Of a DNA stretch of 64,000 nt, positions 25,072 to 33,171 are shown one piece after another. The stretch covers positions 2,890,001 to 2,954,000 of the forward strand of contig NZ_CP015124.1 in NCBI RefSeq assembly GCF_001678945.1, read 5' to 3'. Origin of the DNA: Phaeobacter gallaeciensis (GTDB taxonomy: Bacteria > Pseudomonadota > Alphaproteobacteria > Rhodobacterales > Rhodobacteraceae). Within the stretch, counting starts at the first letter, position 1; the number at the start of each line of letters is the position of its first letter. The position numbers and the translations under genes were made by a program. Below the pieces are notes generated by a model. The model made no database searches. It was not told where the DNA came from and saw only the letters and a program-made list of their open reading frames with translations.

Positions 25072-25833
25072 TCAGTTGCCCGATGTCAGGCCCAGCTTCC
25101 CAAGGATCGCACCCGCGTCTGCGGCCCAGCGGTCGTGCAGCTCGGCATTGGTGCCATGGCGCAGGCCCATCGCGCGCAGCCCGTCGAATTTCTCCGAGGT
25201 TTGCGAGCCGAAAGAGGCGGCAACGCGGGGCCACCAGTAGTCCACCGCTTCCTGCGCCTGCGCTGTCTCGCCGTTCTCTACCAGCTGGGTCAGCCCCTCT
25301 TCGGCCAGCTCCGCATGGCGCTGCTCGATCGGGGCGATGCTGCGGAAGGCCTCTGCCAGAGGCTGGTAGGACACCTGCGACAACTCCCCAAGCTGCACCG
25401 TGACAGCGCGGCCCATCAGAAGGTTCATCACCACGGCGTCAAGCCAGCCTTCCAGCGGGTAGTTGAACACCGCAAGGCGCATGTCGTGCTTGCTGCGGCT
25501 CTGGCCGATGTCGGCATCGCGGGTCAGCCGCGCGGTCCAGGGGTGGTGATCGGCGTAGGCCTCGGTATCGGCGCCGAATTCCCCCATGATCCGCAACACC
25601 TTGTCGGCATTGTCGGATTTCTCCAGCACGATCTTGGCGGCGGCGATGCGGGCCTTGATGCCGGGACCTTCGTTGATGATATCGGCAAAGCCCGCGGCCC
25701 CGGCGAGCTCGCTGTCGACAAAGGTCGCGATCAGTTTCAAGAGTTCCGCACGATAGCGCGGCGGCACGTTGGATGGATTGGTGAGCTTGCCGCCCTGCGC
25801 AAGATAGCTGCTGAGGCTCATGTCCTCGGCCAT
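25072..25833 (-). CDS. Additional PaaA/PaaC-like phenylacetic acid catabolic protein
   Basis: A 253-residue ferritin-like protein of the PaaA/PaaC family, encoded directly after paaE. The second half keeps an E-x-x-H pair (IEQRHAELAEE). In the first half the segment AKIVLEKSDNADKV aligns with [10 protein letters not shown] of PaaA, so the first E-x-x-H is E-x-x-D here. The diiron site is therefore altered or lost, as in the structural subunit PaaC. It could be a regulatory or assembly subunit, or a paralogue acting on another substrate. Conserved placement in the operon suggests a role with the epoxidase. Confidence 0.75.
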   Translation of the reverse strand: MAEDMSLSSYLAQGGKLTNPSNVPPRYRAELLKLIATFVDSELAGAAGFADIINEGPGIKARIAAAKIVLEKSDNADKVLRIMGEFGADTEAYADHHPWTARLTRDADIGQSRSKHDMRLAVFNYPLEGWLDAVVMNLLMGRAVTVQLGELSQVSYQPLAEAFRSIAPIEQRHAELAEEGLTQLVENGETAQAQEAVDYWWPRVAASFGSQTSEKFDGLRAMGLRHGTNAELHDRWAADAGAILGKLGLTSGN

Positions 25834-25913
25834 ATCTGATCCTCCCTGAATTCGGCCCTGTGAAACGGGCCCTTAAACACAGACGCGCCCGGAAGGGCGC
25901 GCCATGAAATGCA

Positions 25914-26987
25914 TTACTGATCGTAATCCACGACCACCCTATCGGTGACAGGATAGGCCTGGCAGGACAAGACGTAGCCCTTTTCGACCTCGTAATCTTC
26001 GAGCGCGTGGTTGGTGACCATTTCCACCTCGCCTTCCAGCACCTTGCAGCGGCAGGTGGAGCAGACCCCGGCCTTGCAGGCGTAGGGTGCGTCCATTGCG
26101 TTCTCGAGCGCCGCATCCAGGATGGTGGTGTCCTTGCCCATCTCGATGGTCTGGGTGGCGCCATCAAGGGTGATCGCGGCAGAGGTCTGGTTGGCGTTGC
26201 TGGCCGCATCGGCGGCGCTCGCCTTGCGCTTGGCCCGGCCGGGCTGGGCGCTGGCGAAGAGCTCGAACTTGATCTGATCGTCCTTCAGGCCTGCCGTGCG
26301 CAGCGCTGCGGCGATGCCCAGCATCATCGGCTCCGGCCCGCAGATAAAGGCGGTGTCGACGTTGTCGATATCAATCCAGTGCTCGAACAGCTGGGCGCAT
26401 TTCTCCTCGGTCACCAGCCCGGTGAAGAGGTCGATCTCCTGCGCATCGCTTTCCAGAATGTGGATGACGTTGAAGCGCCCCATGTAGAGGTTCTTCAGGT
26501 CTTCCAGCTCCTCGCGGAACATGATCGTGTTGACGCCCTTGTTGGCGTAAACCAGCGTGAAGGTCGAATTTGGCTCGGCCGCCAGGGTGGTCTTCAGGAT
26601 CGACAGCACCGGGGTGATGCCGGATCCGCCGGCAAAGCCGAGGTAGGATTTTTCGGCGCCAGCATCGAGCGGCGTGAAGAAGGTGCCCATCGGCGCCATC
26701 GCCTGCAGGGTGTCACCGGGTTTCAGGTCGGTATTGGCCCAGGTCGAAAAGGCGCCGCCATCGACGCGCTTGATGCCGACCTGCAGGATGCCATCCTCCT
26801 TGCCTGCGCAGATCGAGTAGCTGCGGCGCAGCTCCTCGCCGTCGAAATCGCGGCGGAAGGTCAGGTACTGGCCTTGGGTGAAATCGAACTCCGCCGCCGC
26901 GCCATTGGCGGGCTTCAGGGAGACAACAACCGCATCGCGGATCGTCTTGCGGACATCGGTGACTTCTAGATCGTGAAAGCGCGCCAT
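25914..26987 (-). CDS. paaE: Phenylacetyl-CoA epoxidase reductase subunit
   Basis: A 357-residue NADPH-dependent reductase that passes electrons to the PaaABCD oxygenase. The N-terminal FAD domain has RRSYSICAG near 65 and the NAD domain has GFAGGSGITPVLSILK. The C-terminal plant-type [2Fe-2S] domain has C-x4-C-x2-C in YACKAGVCSTC and a last Cys in YVLSCQA. Start ATG 26987 follows GGAGG. It is downstream of paaD with 10 bases between. Length and domain order are as in E. coli PaaE. Confidence 0.95.
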   Translation of the reverse strand: MARFHDLEVTDVRKTIRDAVVVSLKPANGAAAEFDFTQGQYLTFRRDFDGEELRRSYSICAGKEDGILQVGIKRVDGGAFSTWANTDLKPGDTLQAMAPMGTFFTPLDAGAEKSYLGFAGGSGITPVLSILKTTLAAEPNSTFTLVYANKGVNTIMFREELEDLKNLYMGRFNVIHILESDAQEIDLFTGLVTEEKCAQLFEHWIDIDNVDTAFICGPEPMMLGIAAALRTAGLKDDQIKFELFASAQPGRAKRKASAADAASNANQTSAAITLDGATQTIEMGKDTTILDAALENAMDAPYACKAGVCSTCRCKVLEGEVEMVTNHALEDYEVEKGYVLSCQAYPVTDRVVVDYDQ

Positions 26988-26997
26988 GGAGGTCTCC

Positions 26998-27471
26998 TCA
27001 GATGCACTTGAAATAATCAAAGGGTTCGAGGCAGTCCTGACAGCGCCAGTGTGCCTTGCACGGGGTGGAGCCGAACTGGCTCACACGGGTGACGTTCTTG
27101 CTGCCGCAATGGGGGCATTTTTCCGGGCCGCCTGCGGCCTGGGGCGGGGCGATGCCGTATTCCTCCAGCTTGGCGCGGCCTTTTTCCGACAGCCAGTCGG
27201 TGGTCCAGGGCGGGGCGATCTGGGTTTTGAGGCGGATGTCCTCGACCCCGTGATCGCGCAGGGCGGTTTCGATATCCATGTTGATCACCGCCGTCGCAGG
27301 GCAGCCCGAATAGGTCGGGGTGACGGCCACCTCCAGCGTATCGCCGTCCCAGGCGACACCGCGGATGATGCCGAGATCGACCAGAGAGATCACCGGGATT
27401 TCCGGATCGGGCACGGCGTCCAGCCATTCCCAGATCTGCTCCACGCTTGGCTTGTCTACTGTTTGGCTCAT
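26998..27471 (-). CDS. paaD: Phenylacetate degradation protein PaaD (MIP18/DUF59 family)
   Basis: A 157-residue protein with an N-terminal MIP18-type domain (VPDPEIPVISLVDLGI near 20-35; TYSGCPAT containing its conserved Cys) and a C-terminal four-Cys zinc-ribbon-like tail (CPHCGSKN ... CQDC). PaaD is thought to mature or insert metal clusters in the epoxidase complex. The ATG at 27471 is chosen over an open extension that crosses a palindromic repeat. It lies between paaC and paaE. Confidence 0.94.
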   Translation of the reverse strand: MSQTVDKPSVEQIWEWLDAVPDPEIPVISLVDLGIIRGVAWDGDTLEVAVTPTYSGCPATAVINMDIETALRDHGVEDIRLKTQIAPPWTTDWLSEKGRAKLEEYGIAPPQAAGGPEKCPHCGSKNVTRVSQFGSTPCKAHWRCQDCLEPFDYFKCI

Positions 27472-27487
27472 GTGGATGTCCTCATCG

Positions 27488-27606
27488 GCTGTACCGCCCG
27501 GCCGATAGGCCGGGCAGCGCCCGTCCGCCCCGTCAAACCGCAGGTTTGCCTCCGGCAAAACGGGGCGGGCGCTTCGATTCCGCCCGCGGACGGGCTCTGC
27601 CCTTGT
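27488..27606. repeat. GC-rich palindromic intergenic repeat, family 1, long copy in the paa operon
   Basis: On the minus strand (the sense of the paa operon) two blocks of about 40 bases match the copy at 33059-33150 with 2 and 3 mismatches. Between the blocks this copy has about 31 extra bases, themselves palindromic (GTTTTGCC..GGCAAAC). It separates paaC from paaD. Confidence 0.72.
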
Positions 27607-27622
27607 TACTCTGCGCGCAGCC

Positions 27623-28384
27623 TTACCACTTGGCGCCGGGATAGGCGCGCTGCAGCCACTGCATATGGGTCAGCAGGTGGCCCAGGTGCTCGGTGTGCAT
27701 CTTGCCGGTGCGCCCGCCCTTGTGACCAAAGGAACTGTCCGGGATGGTCAGCGTTGCCTCGCCCATGATCCGGCCGATCAGCGCATCAAAATCATCCCGC
27801 AGGCTGGCCGGATCGGGCGCAATACCCGCCTTGACCATCTCCGCGTCCACATCGTCGGACTGGAACATCTCGCCCACATAGGGCCAGAGGTAGTCCAGCG
27901 CCTCTTGCATGCGGCGGTGGCTTTCCTCGGTGCCATCGCCCAGACCTACGACCGTATCGGCCGAGCGTTCCAGATGATAGGCGACTTCTTTGCTGGCCTT
28001 GGCGGCAATCGCGGCGACCCGTTCGTCACTGGATTTCATCAGGTGACCCAGCTGGATCGAGTGCCAGGCATCGAACAGGCACTGGCGCATCAGGGTGCGG
28101 CCAAAGTCGCCGTTCGGCACCTCGACCAGCAGCACATTGCGGAAATCCCAGACGTCGCGCAGGAAGGCGAGGTCATCGGCGCTCTTGCCTTCACCCTGCA
28201 CTTCGCCCGCAAGGCCAAGCCACATCTGGGTCTGGCCGATGAGGTCGAGCGCGGTATTGGCCAGCGCGATATCCTCTTCCAGAACCGGCGCGTGGCCGCA
28301 CCATTCGCTGACGCGATGGCCCAGGATCAGGGTGTTGTCACCCATCCGCAAAAGGAACTGAGTAAAGGCTTCCTCGCGGGTCAT
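27623..28384 (-). CDS. paaC: Phenylacetyl-CoA epoxidase structural subunit PaaC
   Basis: A 253-residue ferritin-like subunit that pairs with PaaA but lacks a full set of diiron ligands. It begins MTREEAFTQFLLRMGDNTLILGHRVSEWCGHAPVLEEDIALANTALDLIGQ in family fashion; this is the typical PaaC N-terminus. Near the C-terminus are LGHLLTHMQWLQRAYPG. Start and the paaB stop overlap (TGATG). A 150-base gap with a repeat follows before paaD. Confidence 0.95.
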   Translation of the reverse strand: MTREEAFTQFLLRMGDNTLILGHRVSEWCGHAPVLEEDIALANTALDLIGQTQMWLGLAGEVQGEGKSADDLAFLRDVWDFRNVLLVEVPNGDFGRTLMRQCLFDAWHSIQLGHLMKSSDERVAAIAAKASKEVAYHLERSADTVVGLGDGTEESHRRMQEALDYLWPYVGEMFQSDDVDAEMVKAGIAPDPASLRDDFDALIGRIMGEATLTIPDSSFGHKGGRTGKMHTEHLGHLLTHMQWLQRAYPGAKW

Positions 28385-28668
28385 CACATCGCTCCCACTT
28401 CTTCGGGGATGTCAAAGAAGGTCGGGTGACGGTAGACCTTGGATTCCGACGGCTCGTACAGCGGGCCTTTGTCACCGGGCGAGGAAGCGGCGATATTGTT
28501 CGCCTCGACCACCCAGATCGACACGCCTTCGTTGCGGCGGGTGTAGACGTCGCGGGCGTTCTTGATCGCCATTTCGGCGTCCGGCGCGTGCAGCGATCCG
28601 ACGTGGCGGTGGCTCATGCCATGCTGACCGCGGATAAAGACTTCCCAAAGGGGCCATTCATGTTTCAT
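28384..28668 (-). CDS. paaB: Phenylacetyl-CoA epoxidase subunit PaaB
   Basis: A 94-residue small subunit that bridges PaaAC heterodimers. The sequence WPLWEVFIRGQHGMSHRHVGSLHAP is the family signature near the N-terminus, and the length equals E. coli PaaB. It lies between paaA and paaC with tight spacing on the same strand. Confidence 0.96.
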   Translation of the reverse strand: MKHEWPLWEVFIRGQHGMSHRHVGSLHAPDAEMAIKNARDVYTRRNEGVSIWVVEANNIAASSPGDKGPLYEPSESKVYRHPTFFDIPEEVGAM

Positions 28669-28749
28669 GGGGTGTTCCTCCTGGCTGAGGGGCCACCCTG
28701 GCGCAGGTCGATCATGGACCGGGCAGGGGGCAGATAAGGCTTGGGTCGG

Positions 28750-29727
28750 TTATTCGGCGGCGTGTTTGCGCGCGGCCTTTTTCTGGGCGTGGGCCAGCAG
28801 GCCGTCACGGACCCATTCGCCGTCTTTCCAGGCGTCATTGCGCGCGGCCAGACGGTCGGTATTGCAGGGGCCGTTGCCCTGGATCACGTCGAAGAACTCC
28901 GACCAGTCGGGATCGGTGTAATCATAGTGACCGCGTTCCTCGTTCCACTTGATGCCGGGATCGGGCAGCTCAAGACCCAGGAATTCGATCTGCGGCACGG
29001 TCTGGTCGACGAACTTCTGACGCAGTTCGTCATTGGTGTTCATCTTGATCTTCCAGGCCATCGATTGCGCCGAGTGCACCGAATCCTTGTCCGAGGGACC
29101 GAACATCATCAGCGACGGGAACCACAGTCGGTTCAGCGCGTCCTGCGCCATCTTCTTCTGCTCAGGCGTACCTTCGGCCATCTTGCGGATGGCGTCATAG
29201 CCCTGGCGCTGGTGAAAGCTTTCTTCCTTGCAGACCCGGATCATGGCGCGGCTGTAAGGGCCGAACGAGGTCCGTTGCAGCGGCACCTGGTTCATGATCG
29301 CGGCGCCATCCACCAGCCAGCCCACTGCGCCGATATCGGCCCAGTTCAGCGTCGGGTAGTTGAAGATCGAGGAATACTTCATGCGGCCATCCAGCAGCAT
29401 TTCCGTCAGCTCGTCACGGGAGACGCCCAGCGTTTCTGCCGCGCAGTAGAGATACAGACCATGGCCCGCCTCGTCCTGCACCTTGGCCAGCAGGATCGCC
29501 TTGCGCTCCAGCGTCGGGGCACGGGTGATCCAGTTGCCTTCGGGCAGCTGGCCGACGATTTCCGAGTGGGCGTGCTGGCCGATCTGGCGGATCAGCGTCT
29601 TGCGATAACCCTCGGGCATCCAGTCCTTGGGCTCGATCTTTTCGCCCCGGTCGATCCGCGCCTGAAAGGCGGCGAGTTTTTCGGGGTCGTCTTGCGTGGC
29701 CTCGGATTTCACCATCTGAGCATACAT
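28750..29727 (-). CDS. paaA: Phenylacetyl-CoA 1,2-epoxidase catalytic subunit PaaA
   Basis: A 325-residue diiron oxygenase subunit that epoxidises phenylacetyl-CoA. Ferritin-like ligands are visible as E55 (HSEIVGQ), E86-x-x-H89 (DEAGH) and E169-x-x-H172 (EESFH). Length and the N-terminal [20 protein letters not shown] are typical. It follows the thiolase gene by 22 bases and precedes paaB. In tropodithietic-acid-producing roseobacters the ring-epoxidised product also feeds antibiotic synthesis, but no tda genes occur in this window. Confidence 0.97.
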   Translation of the reverse strand: MYAQMVKSEATQDDPEKLAAFQARIDRGEKIEPKDWMPEGYRKTLIRQIGQHAHSEIVGQLPEGNWITRAPTLERKAILLAKVQDEAGHGLYLYCAAETLGVSRDELTEMLLDGRMKYSSIFNYPTLNWADIGAVGWLVDGAAIMNQVPLQRTSFGPYSRAMIRVCKEESFHQRQGYDAIRKMAEGTPEQKKMAQDALNRLWFPSLMMFGPSDKDSVHSAQSMAWKIKMNTNDELRQKFVDQTVPQIEFLGLELPDPGIKWNEERGHYDYTDPDWSEFFDVIQGNGPCNTDRLAARNDAWKDGEWVRDGLLAHAQKKAARKHAAE

Positions 29728-29749
29728 AGCGCGTTTCCTCCCTTACTGA

Positions 29750-30952
29750 TTACACACGTTCAAGGATCAGGGCGGTGCCCTGTCCGACACCAACGCACAT
29801 GGTGCACAGCGCGTAGCGCCCGCCAGTACGTTGCAGTTGATAGGCGGCGGTCAGCACCAGCCGGGCGCCGGACATGCCAAGCGGATGGCCGATGGCGATA
29901 GCACCGCCATTGGGATTAACATGGGGCGCATCGTCCGCCACGCCAAGGGCGCGAAGGGTCGCAAGCCCCTGCGAGGCGAAGGCCTCGTTGAGTTCGATCA
30001 CGTCCATCTGGTCGATGGTGAGGCCGGTGCGGGCCAGAACCTTTTGCGTCGCGGGGACCGGGCCGATGCCCATCACGCGGGGTTCGACCCCGGCGGCGGC
30101 CATGCCGACGATGCGGGCCATCGGTTTCAGGCCGTTCTTGGCCGCGGCGGCCTCATTCGCCATCAGGATGGCAGCGGCGCCGTCGTTGACGCCCGAGGCA
30201 TTGCCTGCGGTCACGCTCTTGTCCGGGCCGTTGACGCCCTTCAGCTTCGCCAGCTTGTCGGCGCCGGTGCCGGGGCGGGGGTGTTCGTCGGTGTCCACGA
30301 CCAGGGCATCGCCCTTGCGCTGCGGAATGGTCACCGGGGTGATCTCTTCGGCAAAGACGCCTGCCTCATGTGCGCTGGCCCAGCGGGCCTGGCTGCGGGC
30401 GGCAAATGCGTCCTGATCCTCGCGCGAGATATCATAATCTTCTGCAACGTTATCAGCGGTCTGCGGCATCGAGTCGGTGCCATACATCTCGTGCATCTTC
30501 TTGTTCACGAAGCGCCAGCCGATGGTGGTGTCGTACACCGCGTTGGCACGGGTGAAGGCGCTGGTTGCCTTGGGCATCACGAAAGGCGCGCGGCTCATGC
30601 TTTCGACGCCGCCTGCGATGGCCATGTCATAGTCTCCGGCGCGGATGCCGCGGCTGGCCATGCCCACCGCGTCCATGCCGGATGCGCATAGGCGGTTGAT
30701 GGTGGTGCCGGGCACATCCACCGGCAGACCTGCCAGCAGGGCCGCCATGCGGGCCACGTTGCGGTTGCTTTCCCCGGCCTGGTTGGCATCGCCAAAGATC
30801 ACATCGTCAATGCTGGCCCAGTCCACGTCCGGGTTGCGCGCGACCAGCGCGGCAATCGGGGCAGCGGCCAGATCATCGGTGCGGACCTGGCTGAGGGCGC
30901 CGCCGTAGCGGCCAATGGGGGTCCGGGTGGCATCGCAGATGAATGCATCCAT
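29750..30952 (-). CDS. 3-oxoadipyl-CoA/acetyl-CoA thiolase (PcaF/PaaJ type)
   Basis: A 400-residue thiolase. The nucleophile is C89 in INRLCASG, with NEAFASQ, GGAIAIGHPLG and the C-terminal CMCVGVGQG supplying the rest of the active site. The best match by eye is beta-ketoadipyl-CoA thiolase, consistent with its place at the head of the paa operon, where it would release acetyl-CoA and succinyl-CoA at the end of phenylacetate breakdown. Start ATG 30952 follows AGGAGA; an upstream in-frame ATG at 30979 is less well placed. It is divergent from the AtuA-like gene. Confidence 0.9.
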   Translation of the reverse strand: MDAFICDATRTPIGRYGGALSQVRTDDLAAAPIAALVARNPDVDWASIDDVIFGDANQAGESNRNVARMAALLAGLPVDVPGTTINRLCASGMDAVGMASRGIRAGDYDMAIAGGVESMSRAPFVMPKATSAFTRANAVYDTTIGWRFVNKKMHEMYGTDSMPQTADNVAEDYDISREDQDAFAARSQARWASAHEAGVFAEEITPVTIPQRKGDALVVDTDEHPRPGTGADKLAKLKGVNGPDKSVTAGNASGVNDGAAAILMANEAAAAKNGLKPMARIVGMAAAGVEPRVMGIGPVPATQKVLARTGLTIDQMDVIELNEAFASQGLATLRALGVADDAPHVNPNGGAIAIGHPLGMSGARLVLTAAYQLQRTGGRYALCTMCVGVGQGTALILERV

Positions 30953-30985
30953 GGGGTTCGCGTCTCCTGTTTGGCTCAAAAATTA

Positions 30986-31003
30986 GCCGACCGTGTAGTC
31001 GGT
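30986..31003. promoter_or_regulatory. Inverted repeat at the thiolase/paa promoter
   Basis: CCGAC-6-GTCGG lies 34 bases upstream of the thiolase start codon. The shape recalls TetR-family operators of the ACCGAC..GTCGGT type, which include PaaR sites; the assignment is inference. Confidence 0.42.
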
Positions 31004-31133
31004 GTACATTAAAGCAGCGATTCGCGGCAAGCAAAATGTAACGTAAAAAGTATGCGGTTGGAAAATCTGTAACACATTTTCGAAATCTGAATGACTTAAC
31101 GTCCTTTTCCAACGGCGCGGATTTTCTGTTGCG

Positions 31134-31157
31134 GCCTGCCTGCGCTTTCAGGCAGGC
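31134..31157. promoter_or_regulatory. Perfect 9-bp hairpin before the AtuA-like gene
   Basis: GCCTGCCTG / CAGGCAGGC around cgcttt. It stands four bases before the 20-bp palindrome at 31161 and may belong to the same control region. Confidence 0.4.
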
Positions 31158-31160
31158 TGA

Positions 31161-31180
31161 AACAGAACGATCGGTCTGTT
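31161..31180. promoter_or_regulatory. Near-perfect 20-bp palindrome, candidate operator of the AtuA-like operon
   Basis: AACAGAACGA followed by TCGGTCTGTT: nine of ten positions are symmetric with no spacer. It lies 71 bases before the start codon at 31252. Length and symmetry suit a TetR-type repressor. No regulator gene is adjacent. Confidence 0.5.
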
Positions 31181-31251
31181 GTGGTGTGGAGGACATCGCG
31201 ACAGCTTTGCTAGGCCTGAAACAGGCGCATTGCGTCACGGGGGGAGAGGAC

Positions 31252-33042
31252 ATGGCGGATATTCTGCGCATCGGCGGCGCCAGCGGCTTCTGGGGGGATG
31301 CTGCGCTGGCCACACCGCAGGTGCTGGCAGCGGGCGGGCTGGATTTCATCGTCTATGACTACCTGGCCGAGATCACCATGGCGATCCTGGCCCGCGCGCG
31401 CGCCAAGGATCCGGGCGCAGGCTACGCCACGGATTTCGTCAGCGGCGCCATGGCGCCCAACCTGTCCCAGATCGCGGCGCAGGGTGTGCGGATCATCTCC
31501 AACGCGGGTGGGGTGAACCCCGGCGCCTGTGCTGCAGCCCTGCGCGAGGAAATCGCCCGGCAGGGGTTGTCGTTGAAAGTGGCCACCATCGAAGGCGACG
31601 ATCTGACCGGGCAGGCTGAAGAGATCGCCGCAACAGCCCCGATCGAGATGTTTTCCGGCGCGCCTTTTCCGCCCAAGGACAAGATCGCCAGCATCAACGC
31701 TTATCTTGGCGCCTTTCCCATCGCCGCCGCGCTGGACCGGGGCGCTGATATCGTCATTACAGGTCGTTGCGTCGACAGCGCCGTCACCCTTGGCGCCTGC
31801 ATCCATCATTTCGGCTGGGCGCCGCAGGATCTGCACCAGCTCGCAGGCGGGTCACTGGCAGGGCATATCCTGGAATGCGGACCGCAGGCCACGGGTGGGA
31901 ATTTCACCGATTGGCGCGATGTGGTGCAGGGGCTGGACCGCATTGGCTATCCCATCGCCGAAGTCTGCCCCGATGGCTCCTTTGATGTCGTGAAGCCCGA
32001 AGGCACCGGCGGGCTGGTCTCTTGCGGCACGGTGGGCGAGCAGATGCTCTATGAGATCGGCGATCCGCAATCCTACGTGCTGCCGGATGTGATCTGTGAC
32101 TTCTCGAATGTGACACTGACAGAGACTGGTCCCGACCGGGTGCATGTGGCCGGGGCCAAGGGCCTTGGCGTGCCGGAGGCCTATAAGACCTGCCTGACCC
32201 ATGCCGATGGCTATCGCGGCGGGCATATTTTCACCTTCTACGGGCTGGAGGCCGAGGAAAAGGCCCAGGCCTTTGCCGATGCGGCGCTAGCGCGAACTCG
32301 GGCGGCTTTGACCCGCATGAACGCGCCCGATTTCACCGATGTCAGCGTGGAGCTGATCGGCGCCGAAAGCCAGTTCGGCGCGATGCGCCAAAGCGCCCCG
32401 GCGCGCGAGATCGCTGCCAAGATTGCGGTGCGCCACGTCGATGCCCGCGCCATTGGCCTTTTCATGAAAGAGGCAACCGGCCTGGGTCTTGCCACACCGC
32501 CGGGCCTTTCAGGATTTGCGGGCACACGGCCCCGGCCCAGCCCGGTGCTGGCGCTGTTTTCTTACCTCACGCCAAAGGATCAGGTGCCGGTGACGCTGCG
32601 CGACGGGGCGGGAGAGGTCGAGATCCCGGCGGCTGCGCCGCAGCCCGCCGATCCGCCCAAGCGCCCTGCGCTGCCGGTAGCTTCGGCAGCGAATAGGGTG
32701 GTCGAGGTGCCGCTCGTGCGCCTGGCCTATGGGCGCAGCGGTGACAAGGGTGACATCGCCAATATTGGCATTCTCGCCCGTCGCCCAGACTTCATGCCCT
32801 GGATCTGGTCCGCGCTGGATGAGGACCATCTGCGGCGCGTGTTTGGCCATTTCACCAAAGGCCGGATTGAGCGGTTCTACCTGCCGGGCAGCCAGTCGAT
32901 GAACATCCTGCTGCACGGCGCGCTGGGCGGGGGCGGCACCTCCTCCCTGCGCAATGACCCGCAGGCCAAGGGATACGCGCAACTGCTGCTGGCCGCCCCG
33001 GTGCCGGTGGATGCGGATCTGCTGGGGGGGTGGGATGAATAA
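31252..33042 (+). CDS. AtuA-like (DUF1446) acyclic terpene utilisation family protein
   Basis: A 596-residue protein with an N-terminal AtuA domain (about 1-440; ILRIGGASGFWGD, SNAGGVNPGAC, DRGADIVITGRCVDSA) and a C-terminal AtuA-like domain (about 490-590; LAYGRSGDKGDIANIGI, PGSQSMNILLHGALGGGG). In Pseudomonas, atuA is part of the geranyl/citronellyl-CoA pathway, but its reaction is unknown. It starts at ATG 31252 after GGGGAGAGGA. It is the first gene of an operon with the two carboxylase subunits, which supports a CoA-ester substrate with a methyl-branched unsaturated chain. Confidence 0.85.
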   Translation: MADILRIGGASGFWGDAALATPQVLAAGGLDFIVYDYLAEITMAILARARAKDPGAGYATDFVSGAMAPNLSQIAAQGVRIISNAGGVNPGACAAALREEIARQGLSLKVATIEGDDLTGQAEEIAATAPIEMFSGAPFPPKDKIASINAYLGAFPIAAALDRGADIVITGRCVDSAVTLGACIHHFGWAPQDLHQLAGGSLAGHILECGPQATGGNFTDWRDVVQGLDRIGYPIAEVCPDGSFDVVKPEGTGGLVSCGTVGEQMLYEIGDPQSYVLPDVICDFSNVTLTETGPDRVHVAGAKGLGVPEAYKTCLTHADGYRGGHIFTFYGLEAEEKAQAFADAALARTRAALTRMNAPDFTDVSVELIGAESQFGAMRQSAPAREIAAKIAVRHVDARAIGLFMKEATGLGLATPPGLSGFAGTRPRPSPVLALFSYLTPKDQVPVTLRDGAGEVEIPAAAPQPADPPKRPALPVASAANRVVEVPLVRLAYGRSGDKGDIANIGILARRPDFMPWIWSALDEDHLRRVFGHFTKGRIERFYLPGSQSMNILLHGALGGGGTSSLRNDPQAKGYAQLLLAAPVPVDADLLGGWDE

Positions 33043-33058
33043 CGAGGTGTCAGCCAGA

Positions 33059-33150
33059 AGGGCAGAGCTCGTCCGCGGGCGGAAGCGAAGCGCCCGCCCA
33101 TGGGGGCGGACGGGCGCTGCCCGGCCTGTTGGCCGGGCGGGACAAGGCAA
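33059..33150. repeat. GC-rich palindromic intergenic repeat, family 1, short copy
   Basis: The gap between the AtuA-like and carboxylase genes is filled by this element. On the plus strand (operon sense) it matches the paa-operon copy with 5 mismatches over about 80 bases, but lacks the 31-base centre. It contains CCCGGCCTGTTGGCCGGGC and a GGGCGG/CCGCCC stem. Confidence 0.72.
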
Positions 33151-33171
33151 GATGATACAGGGAGCCGTGAC

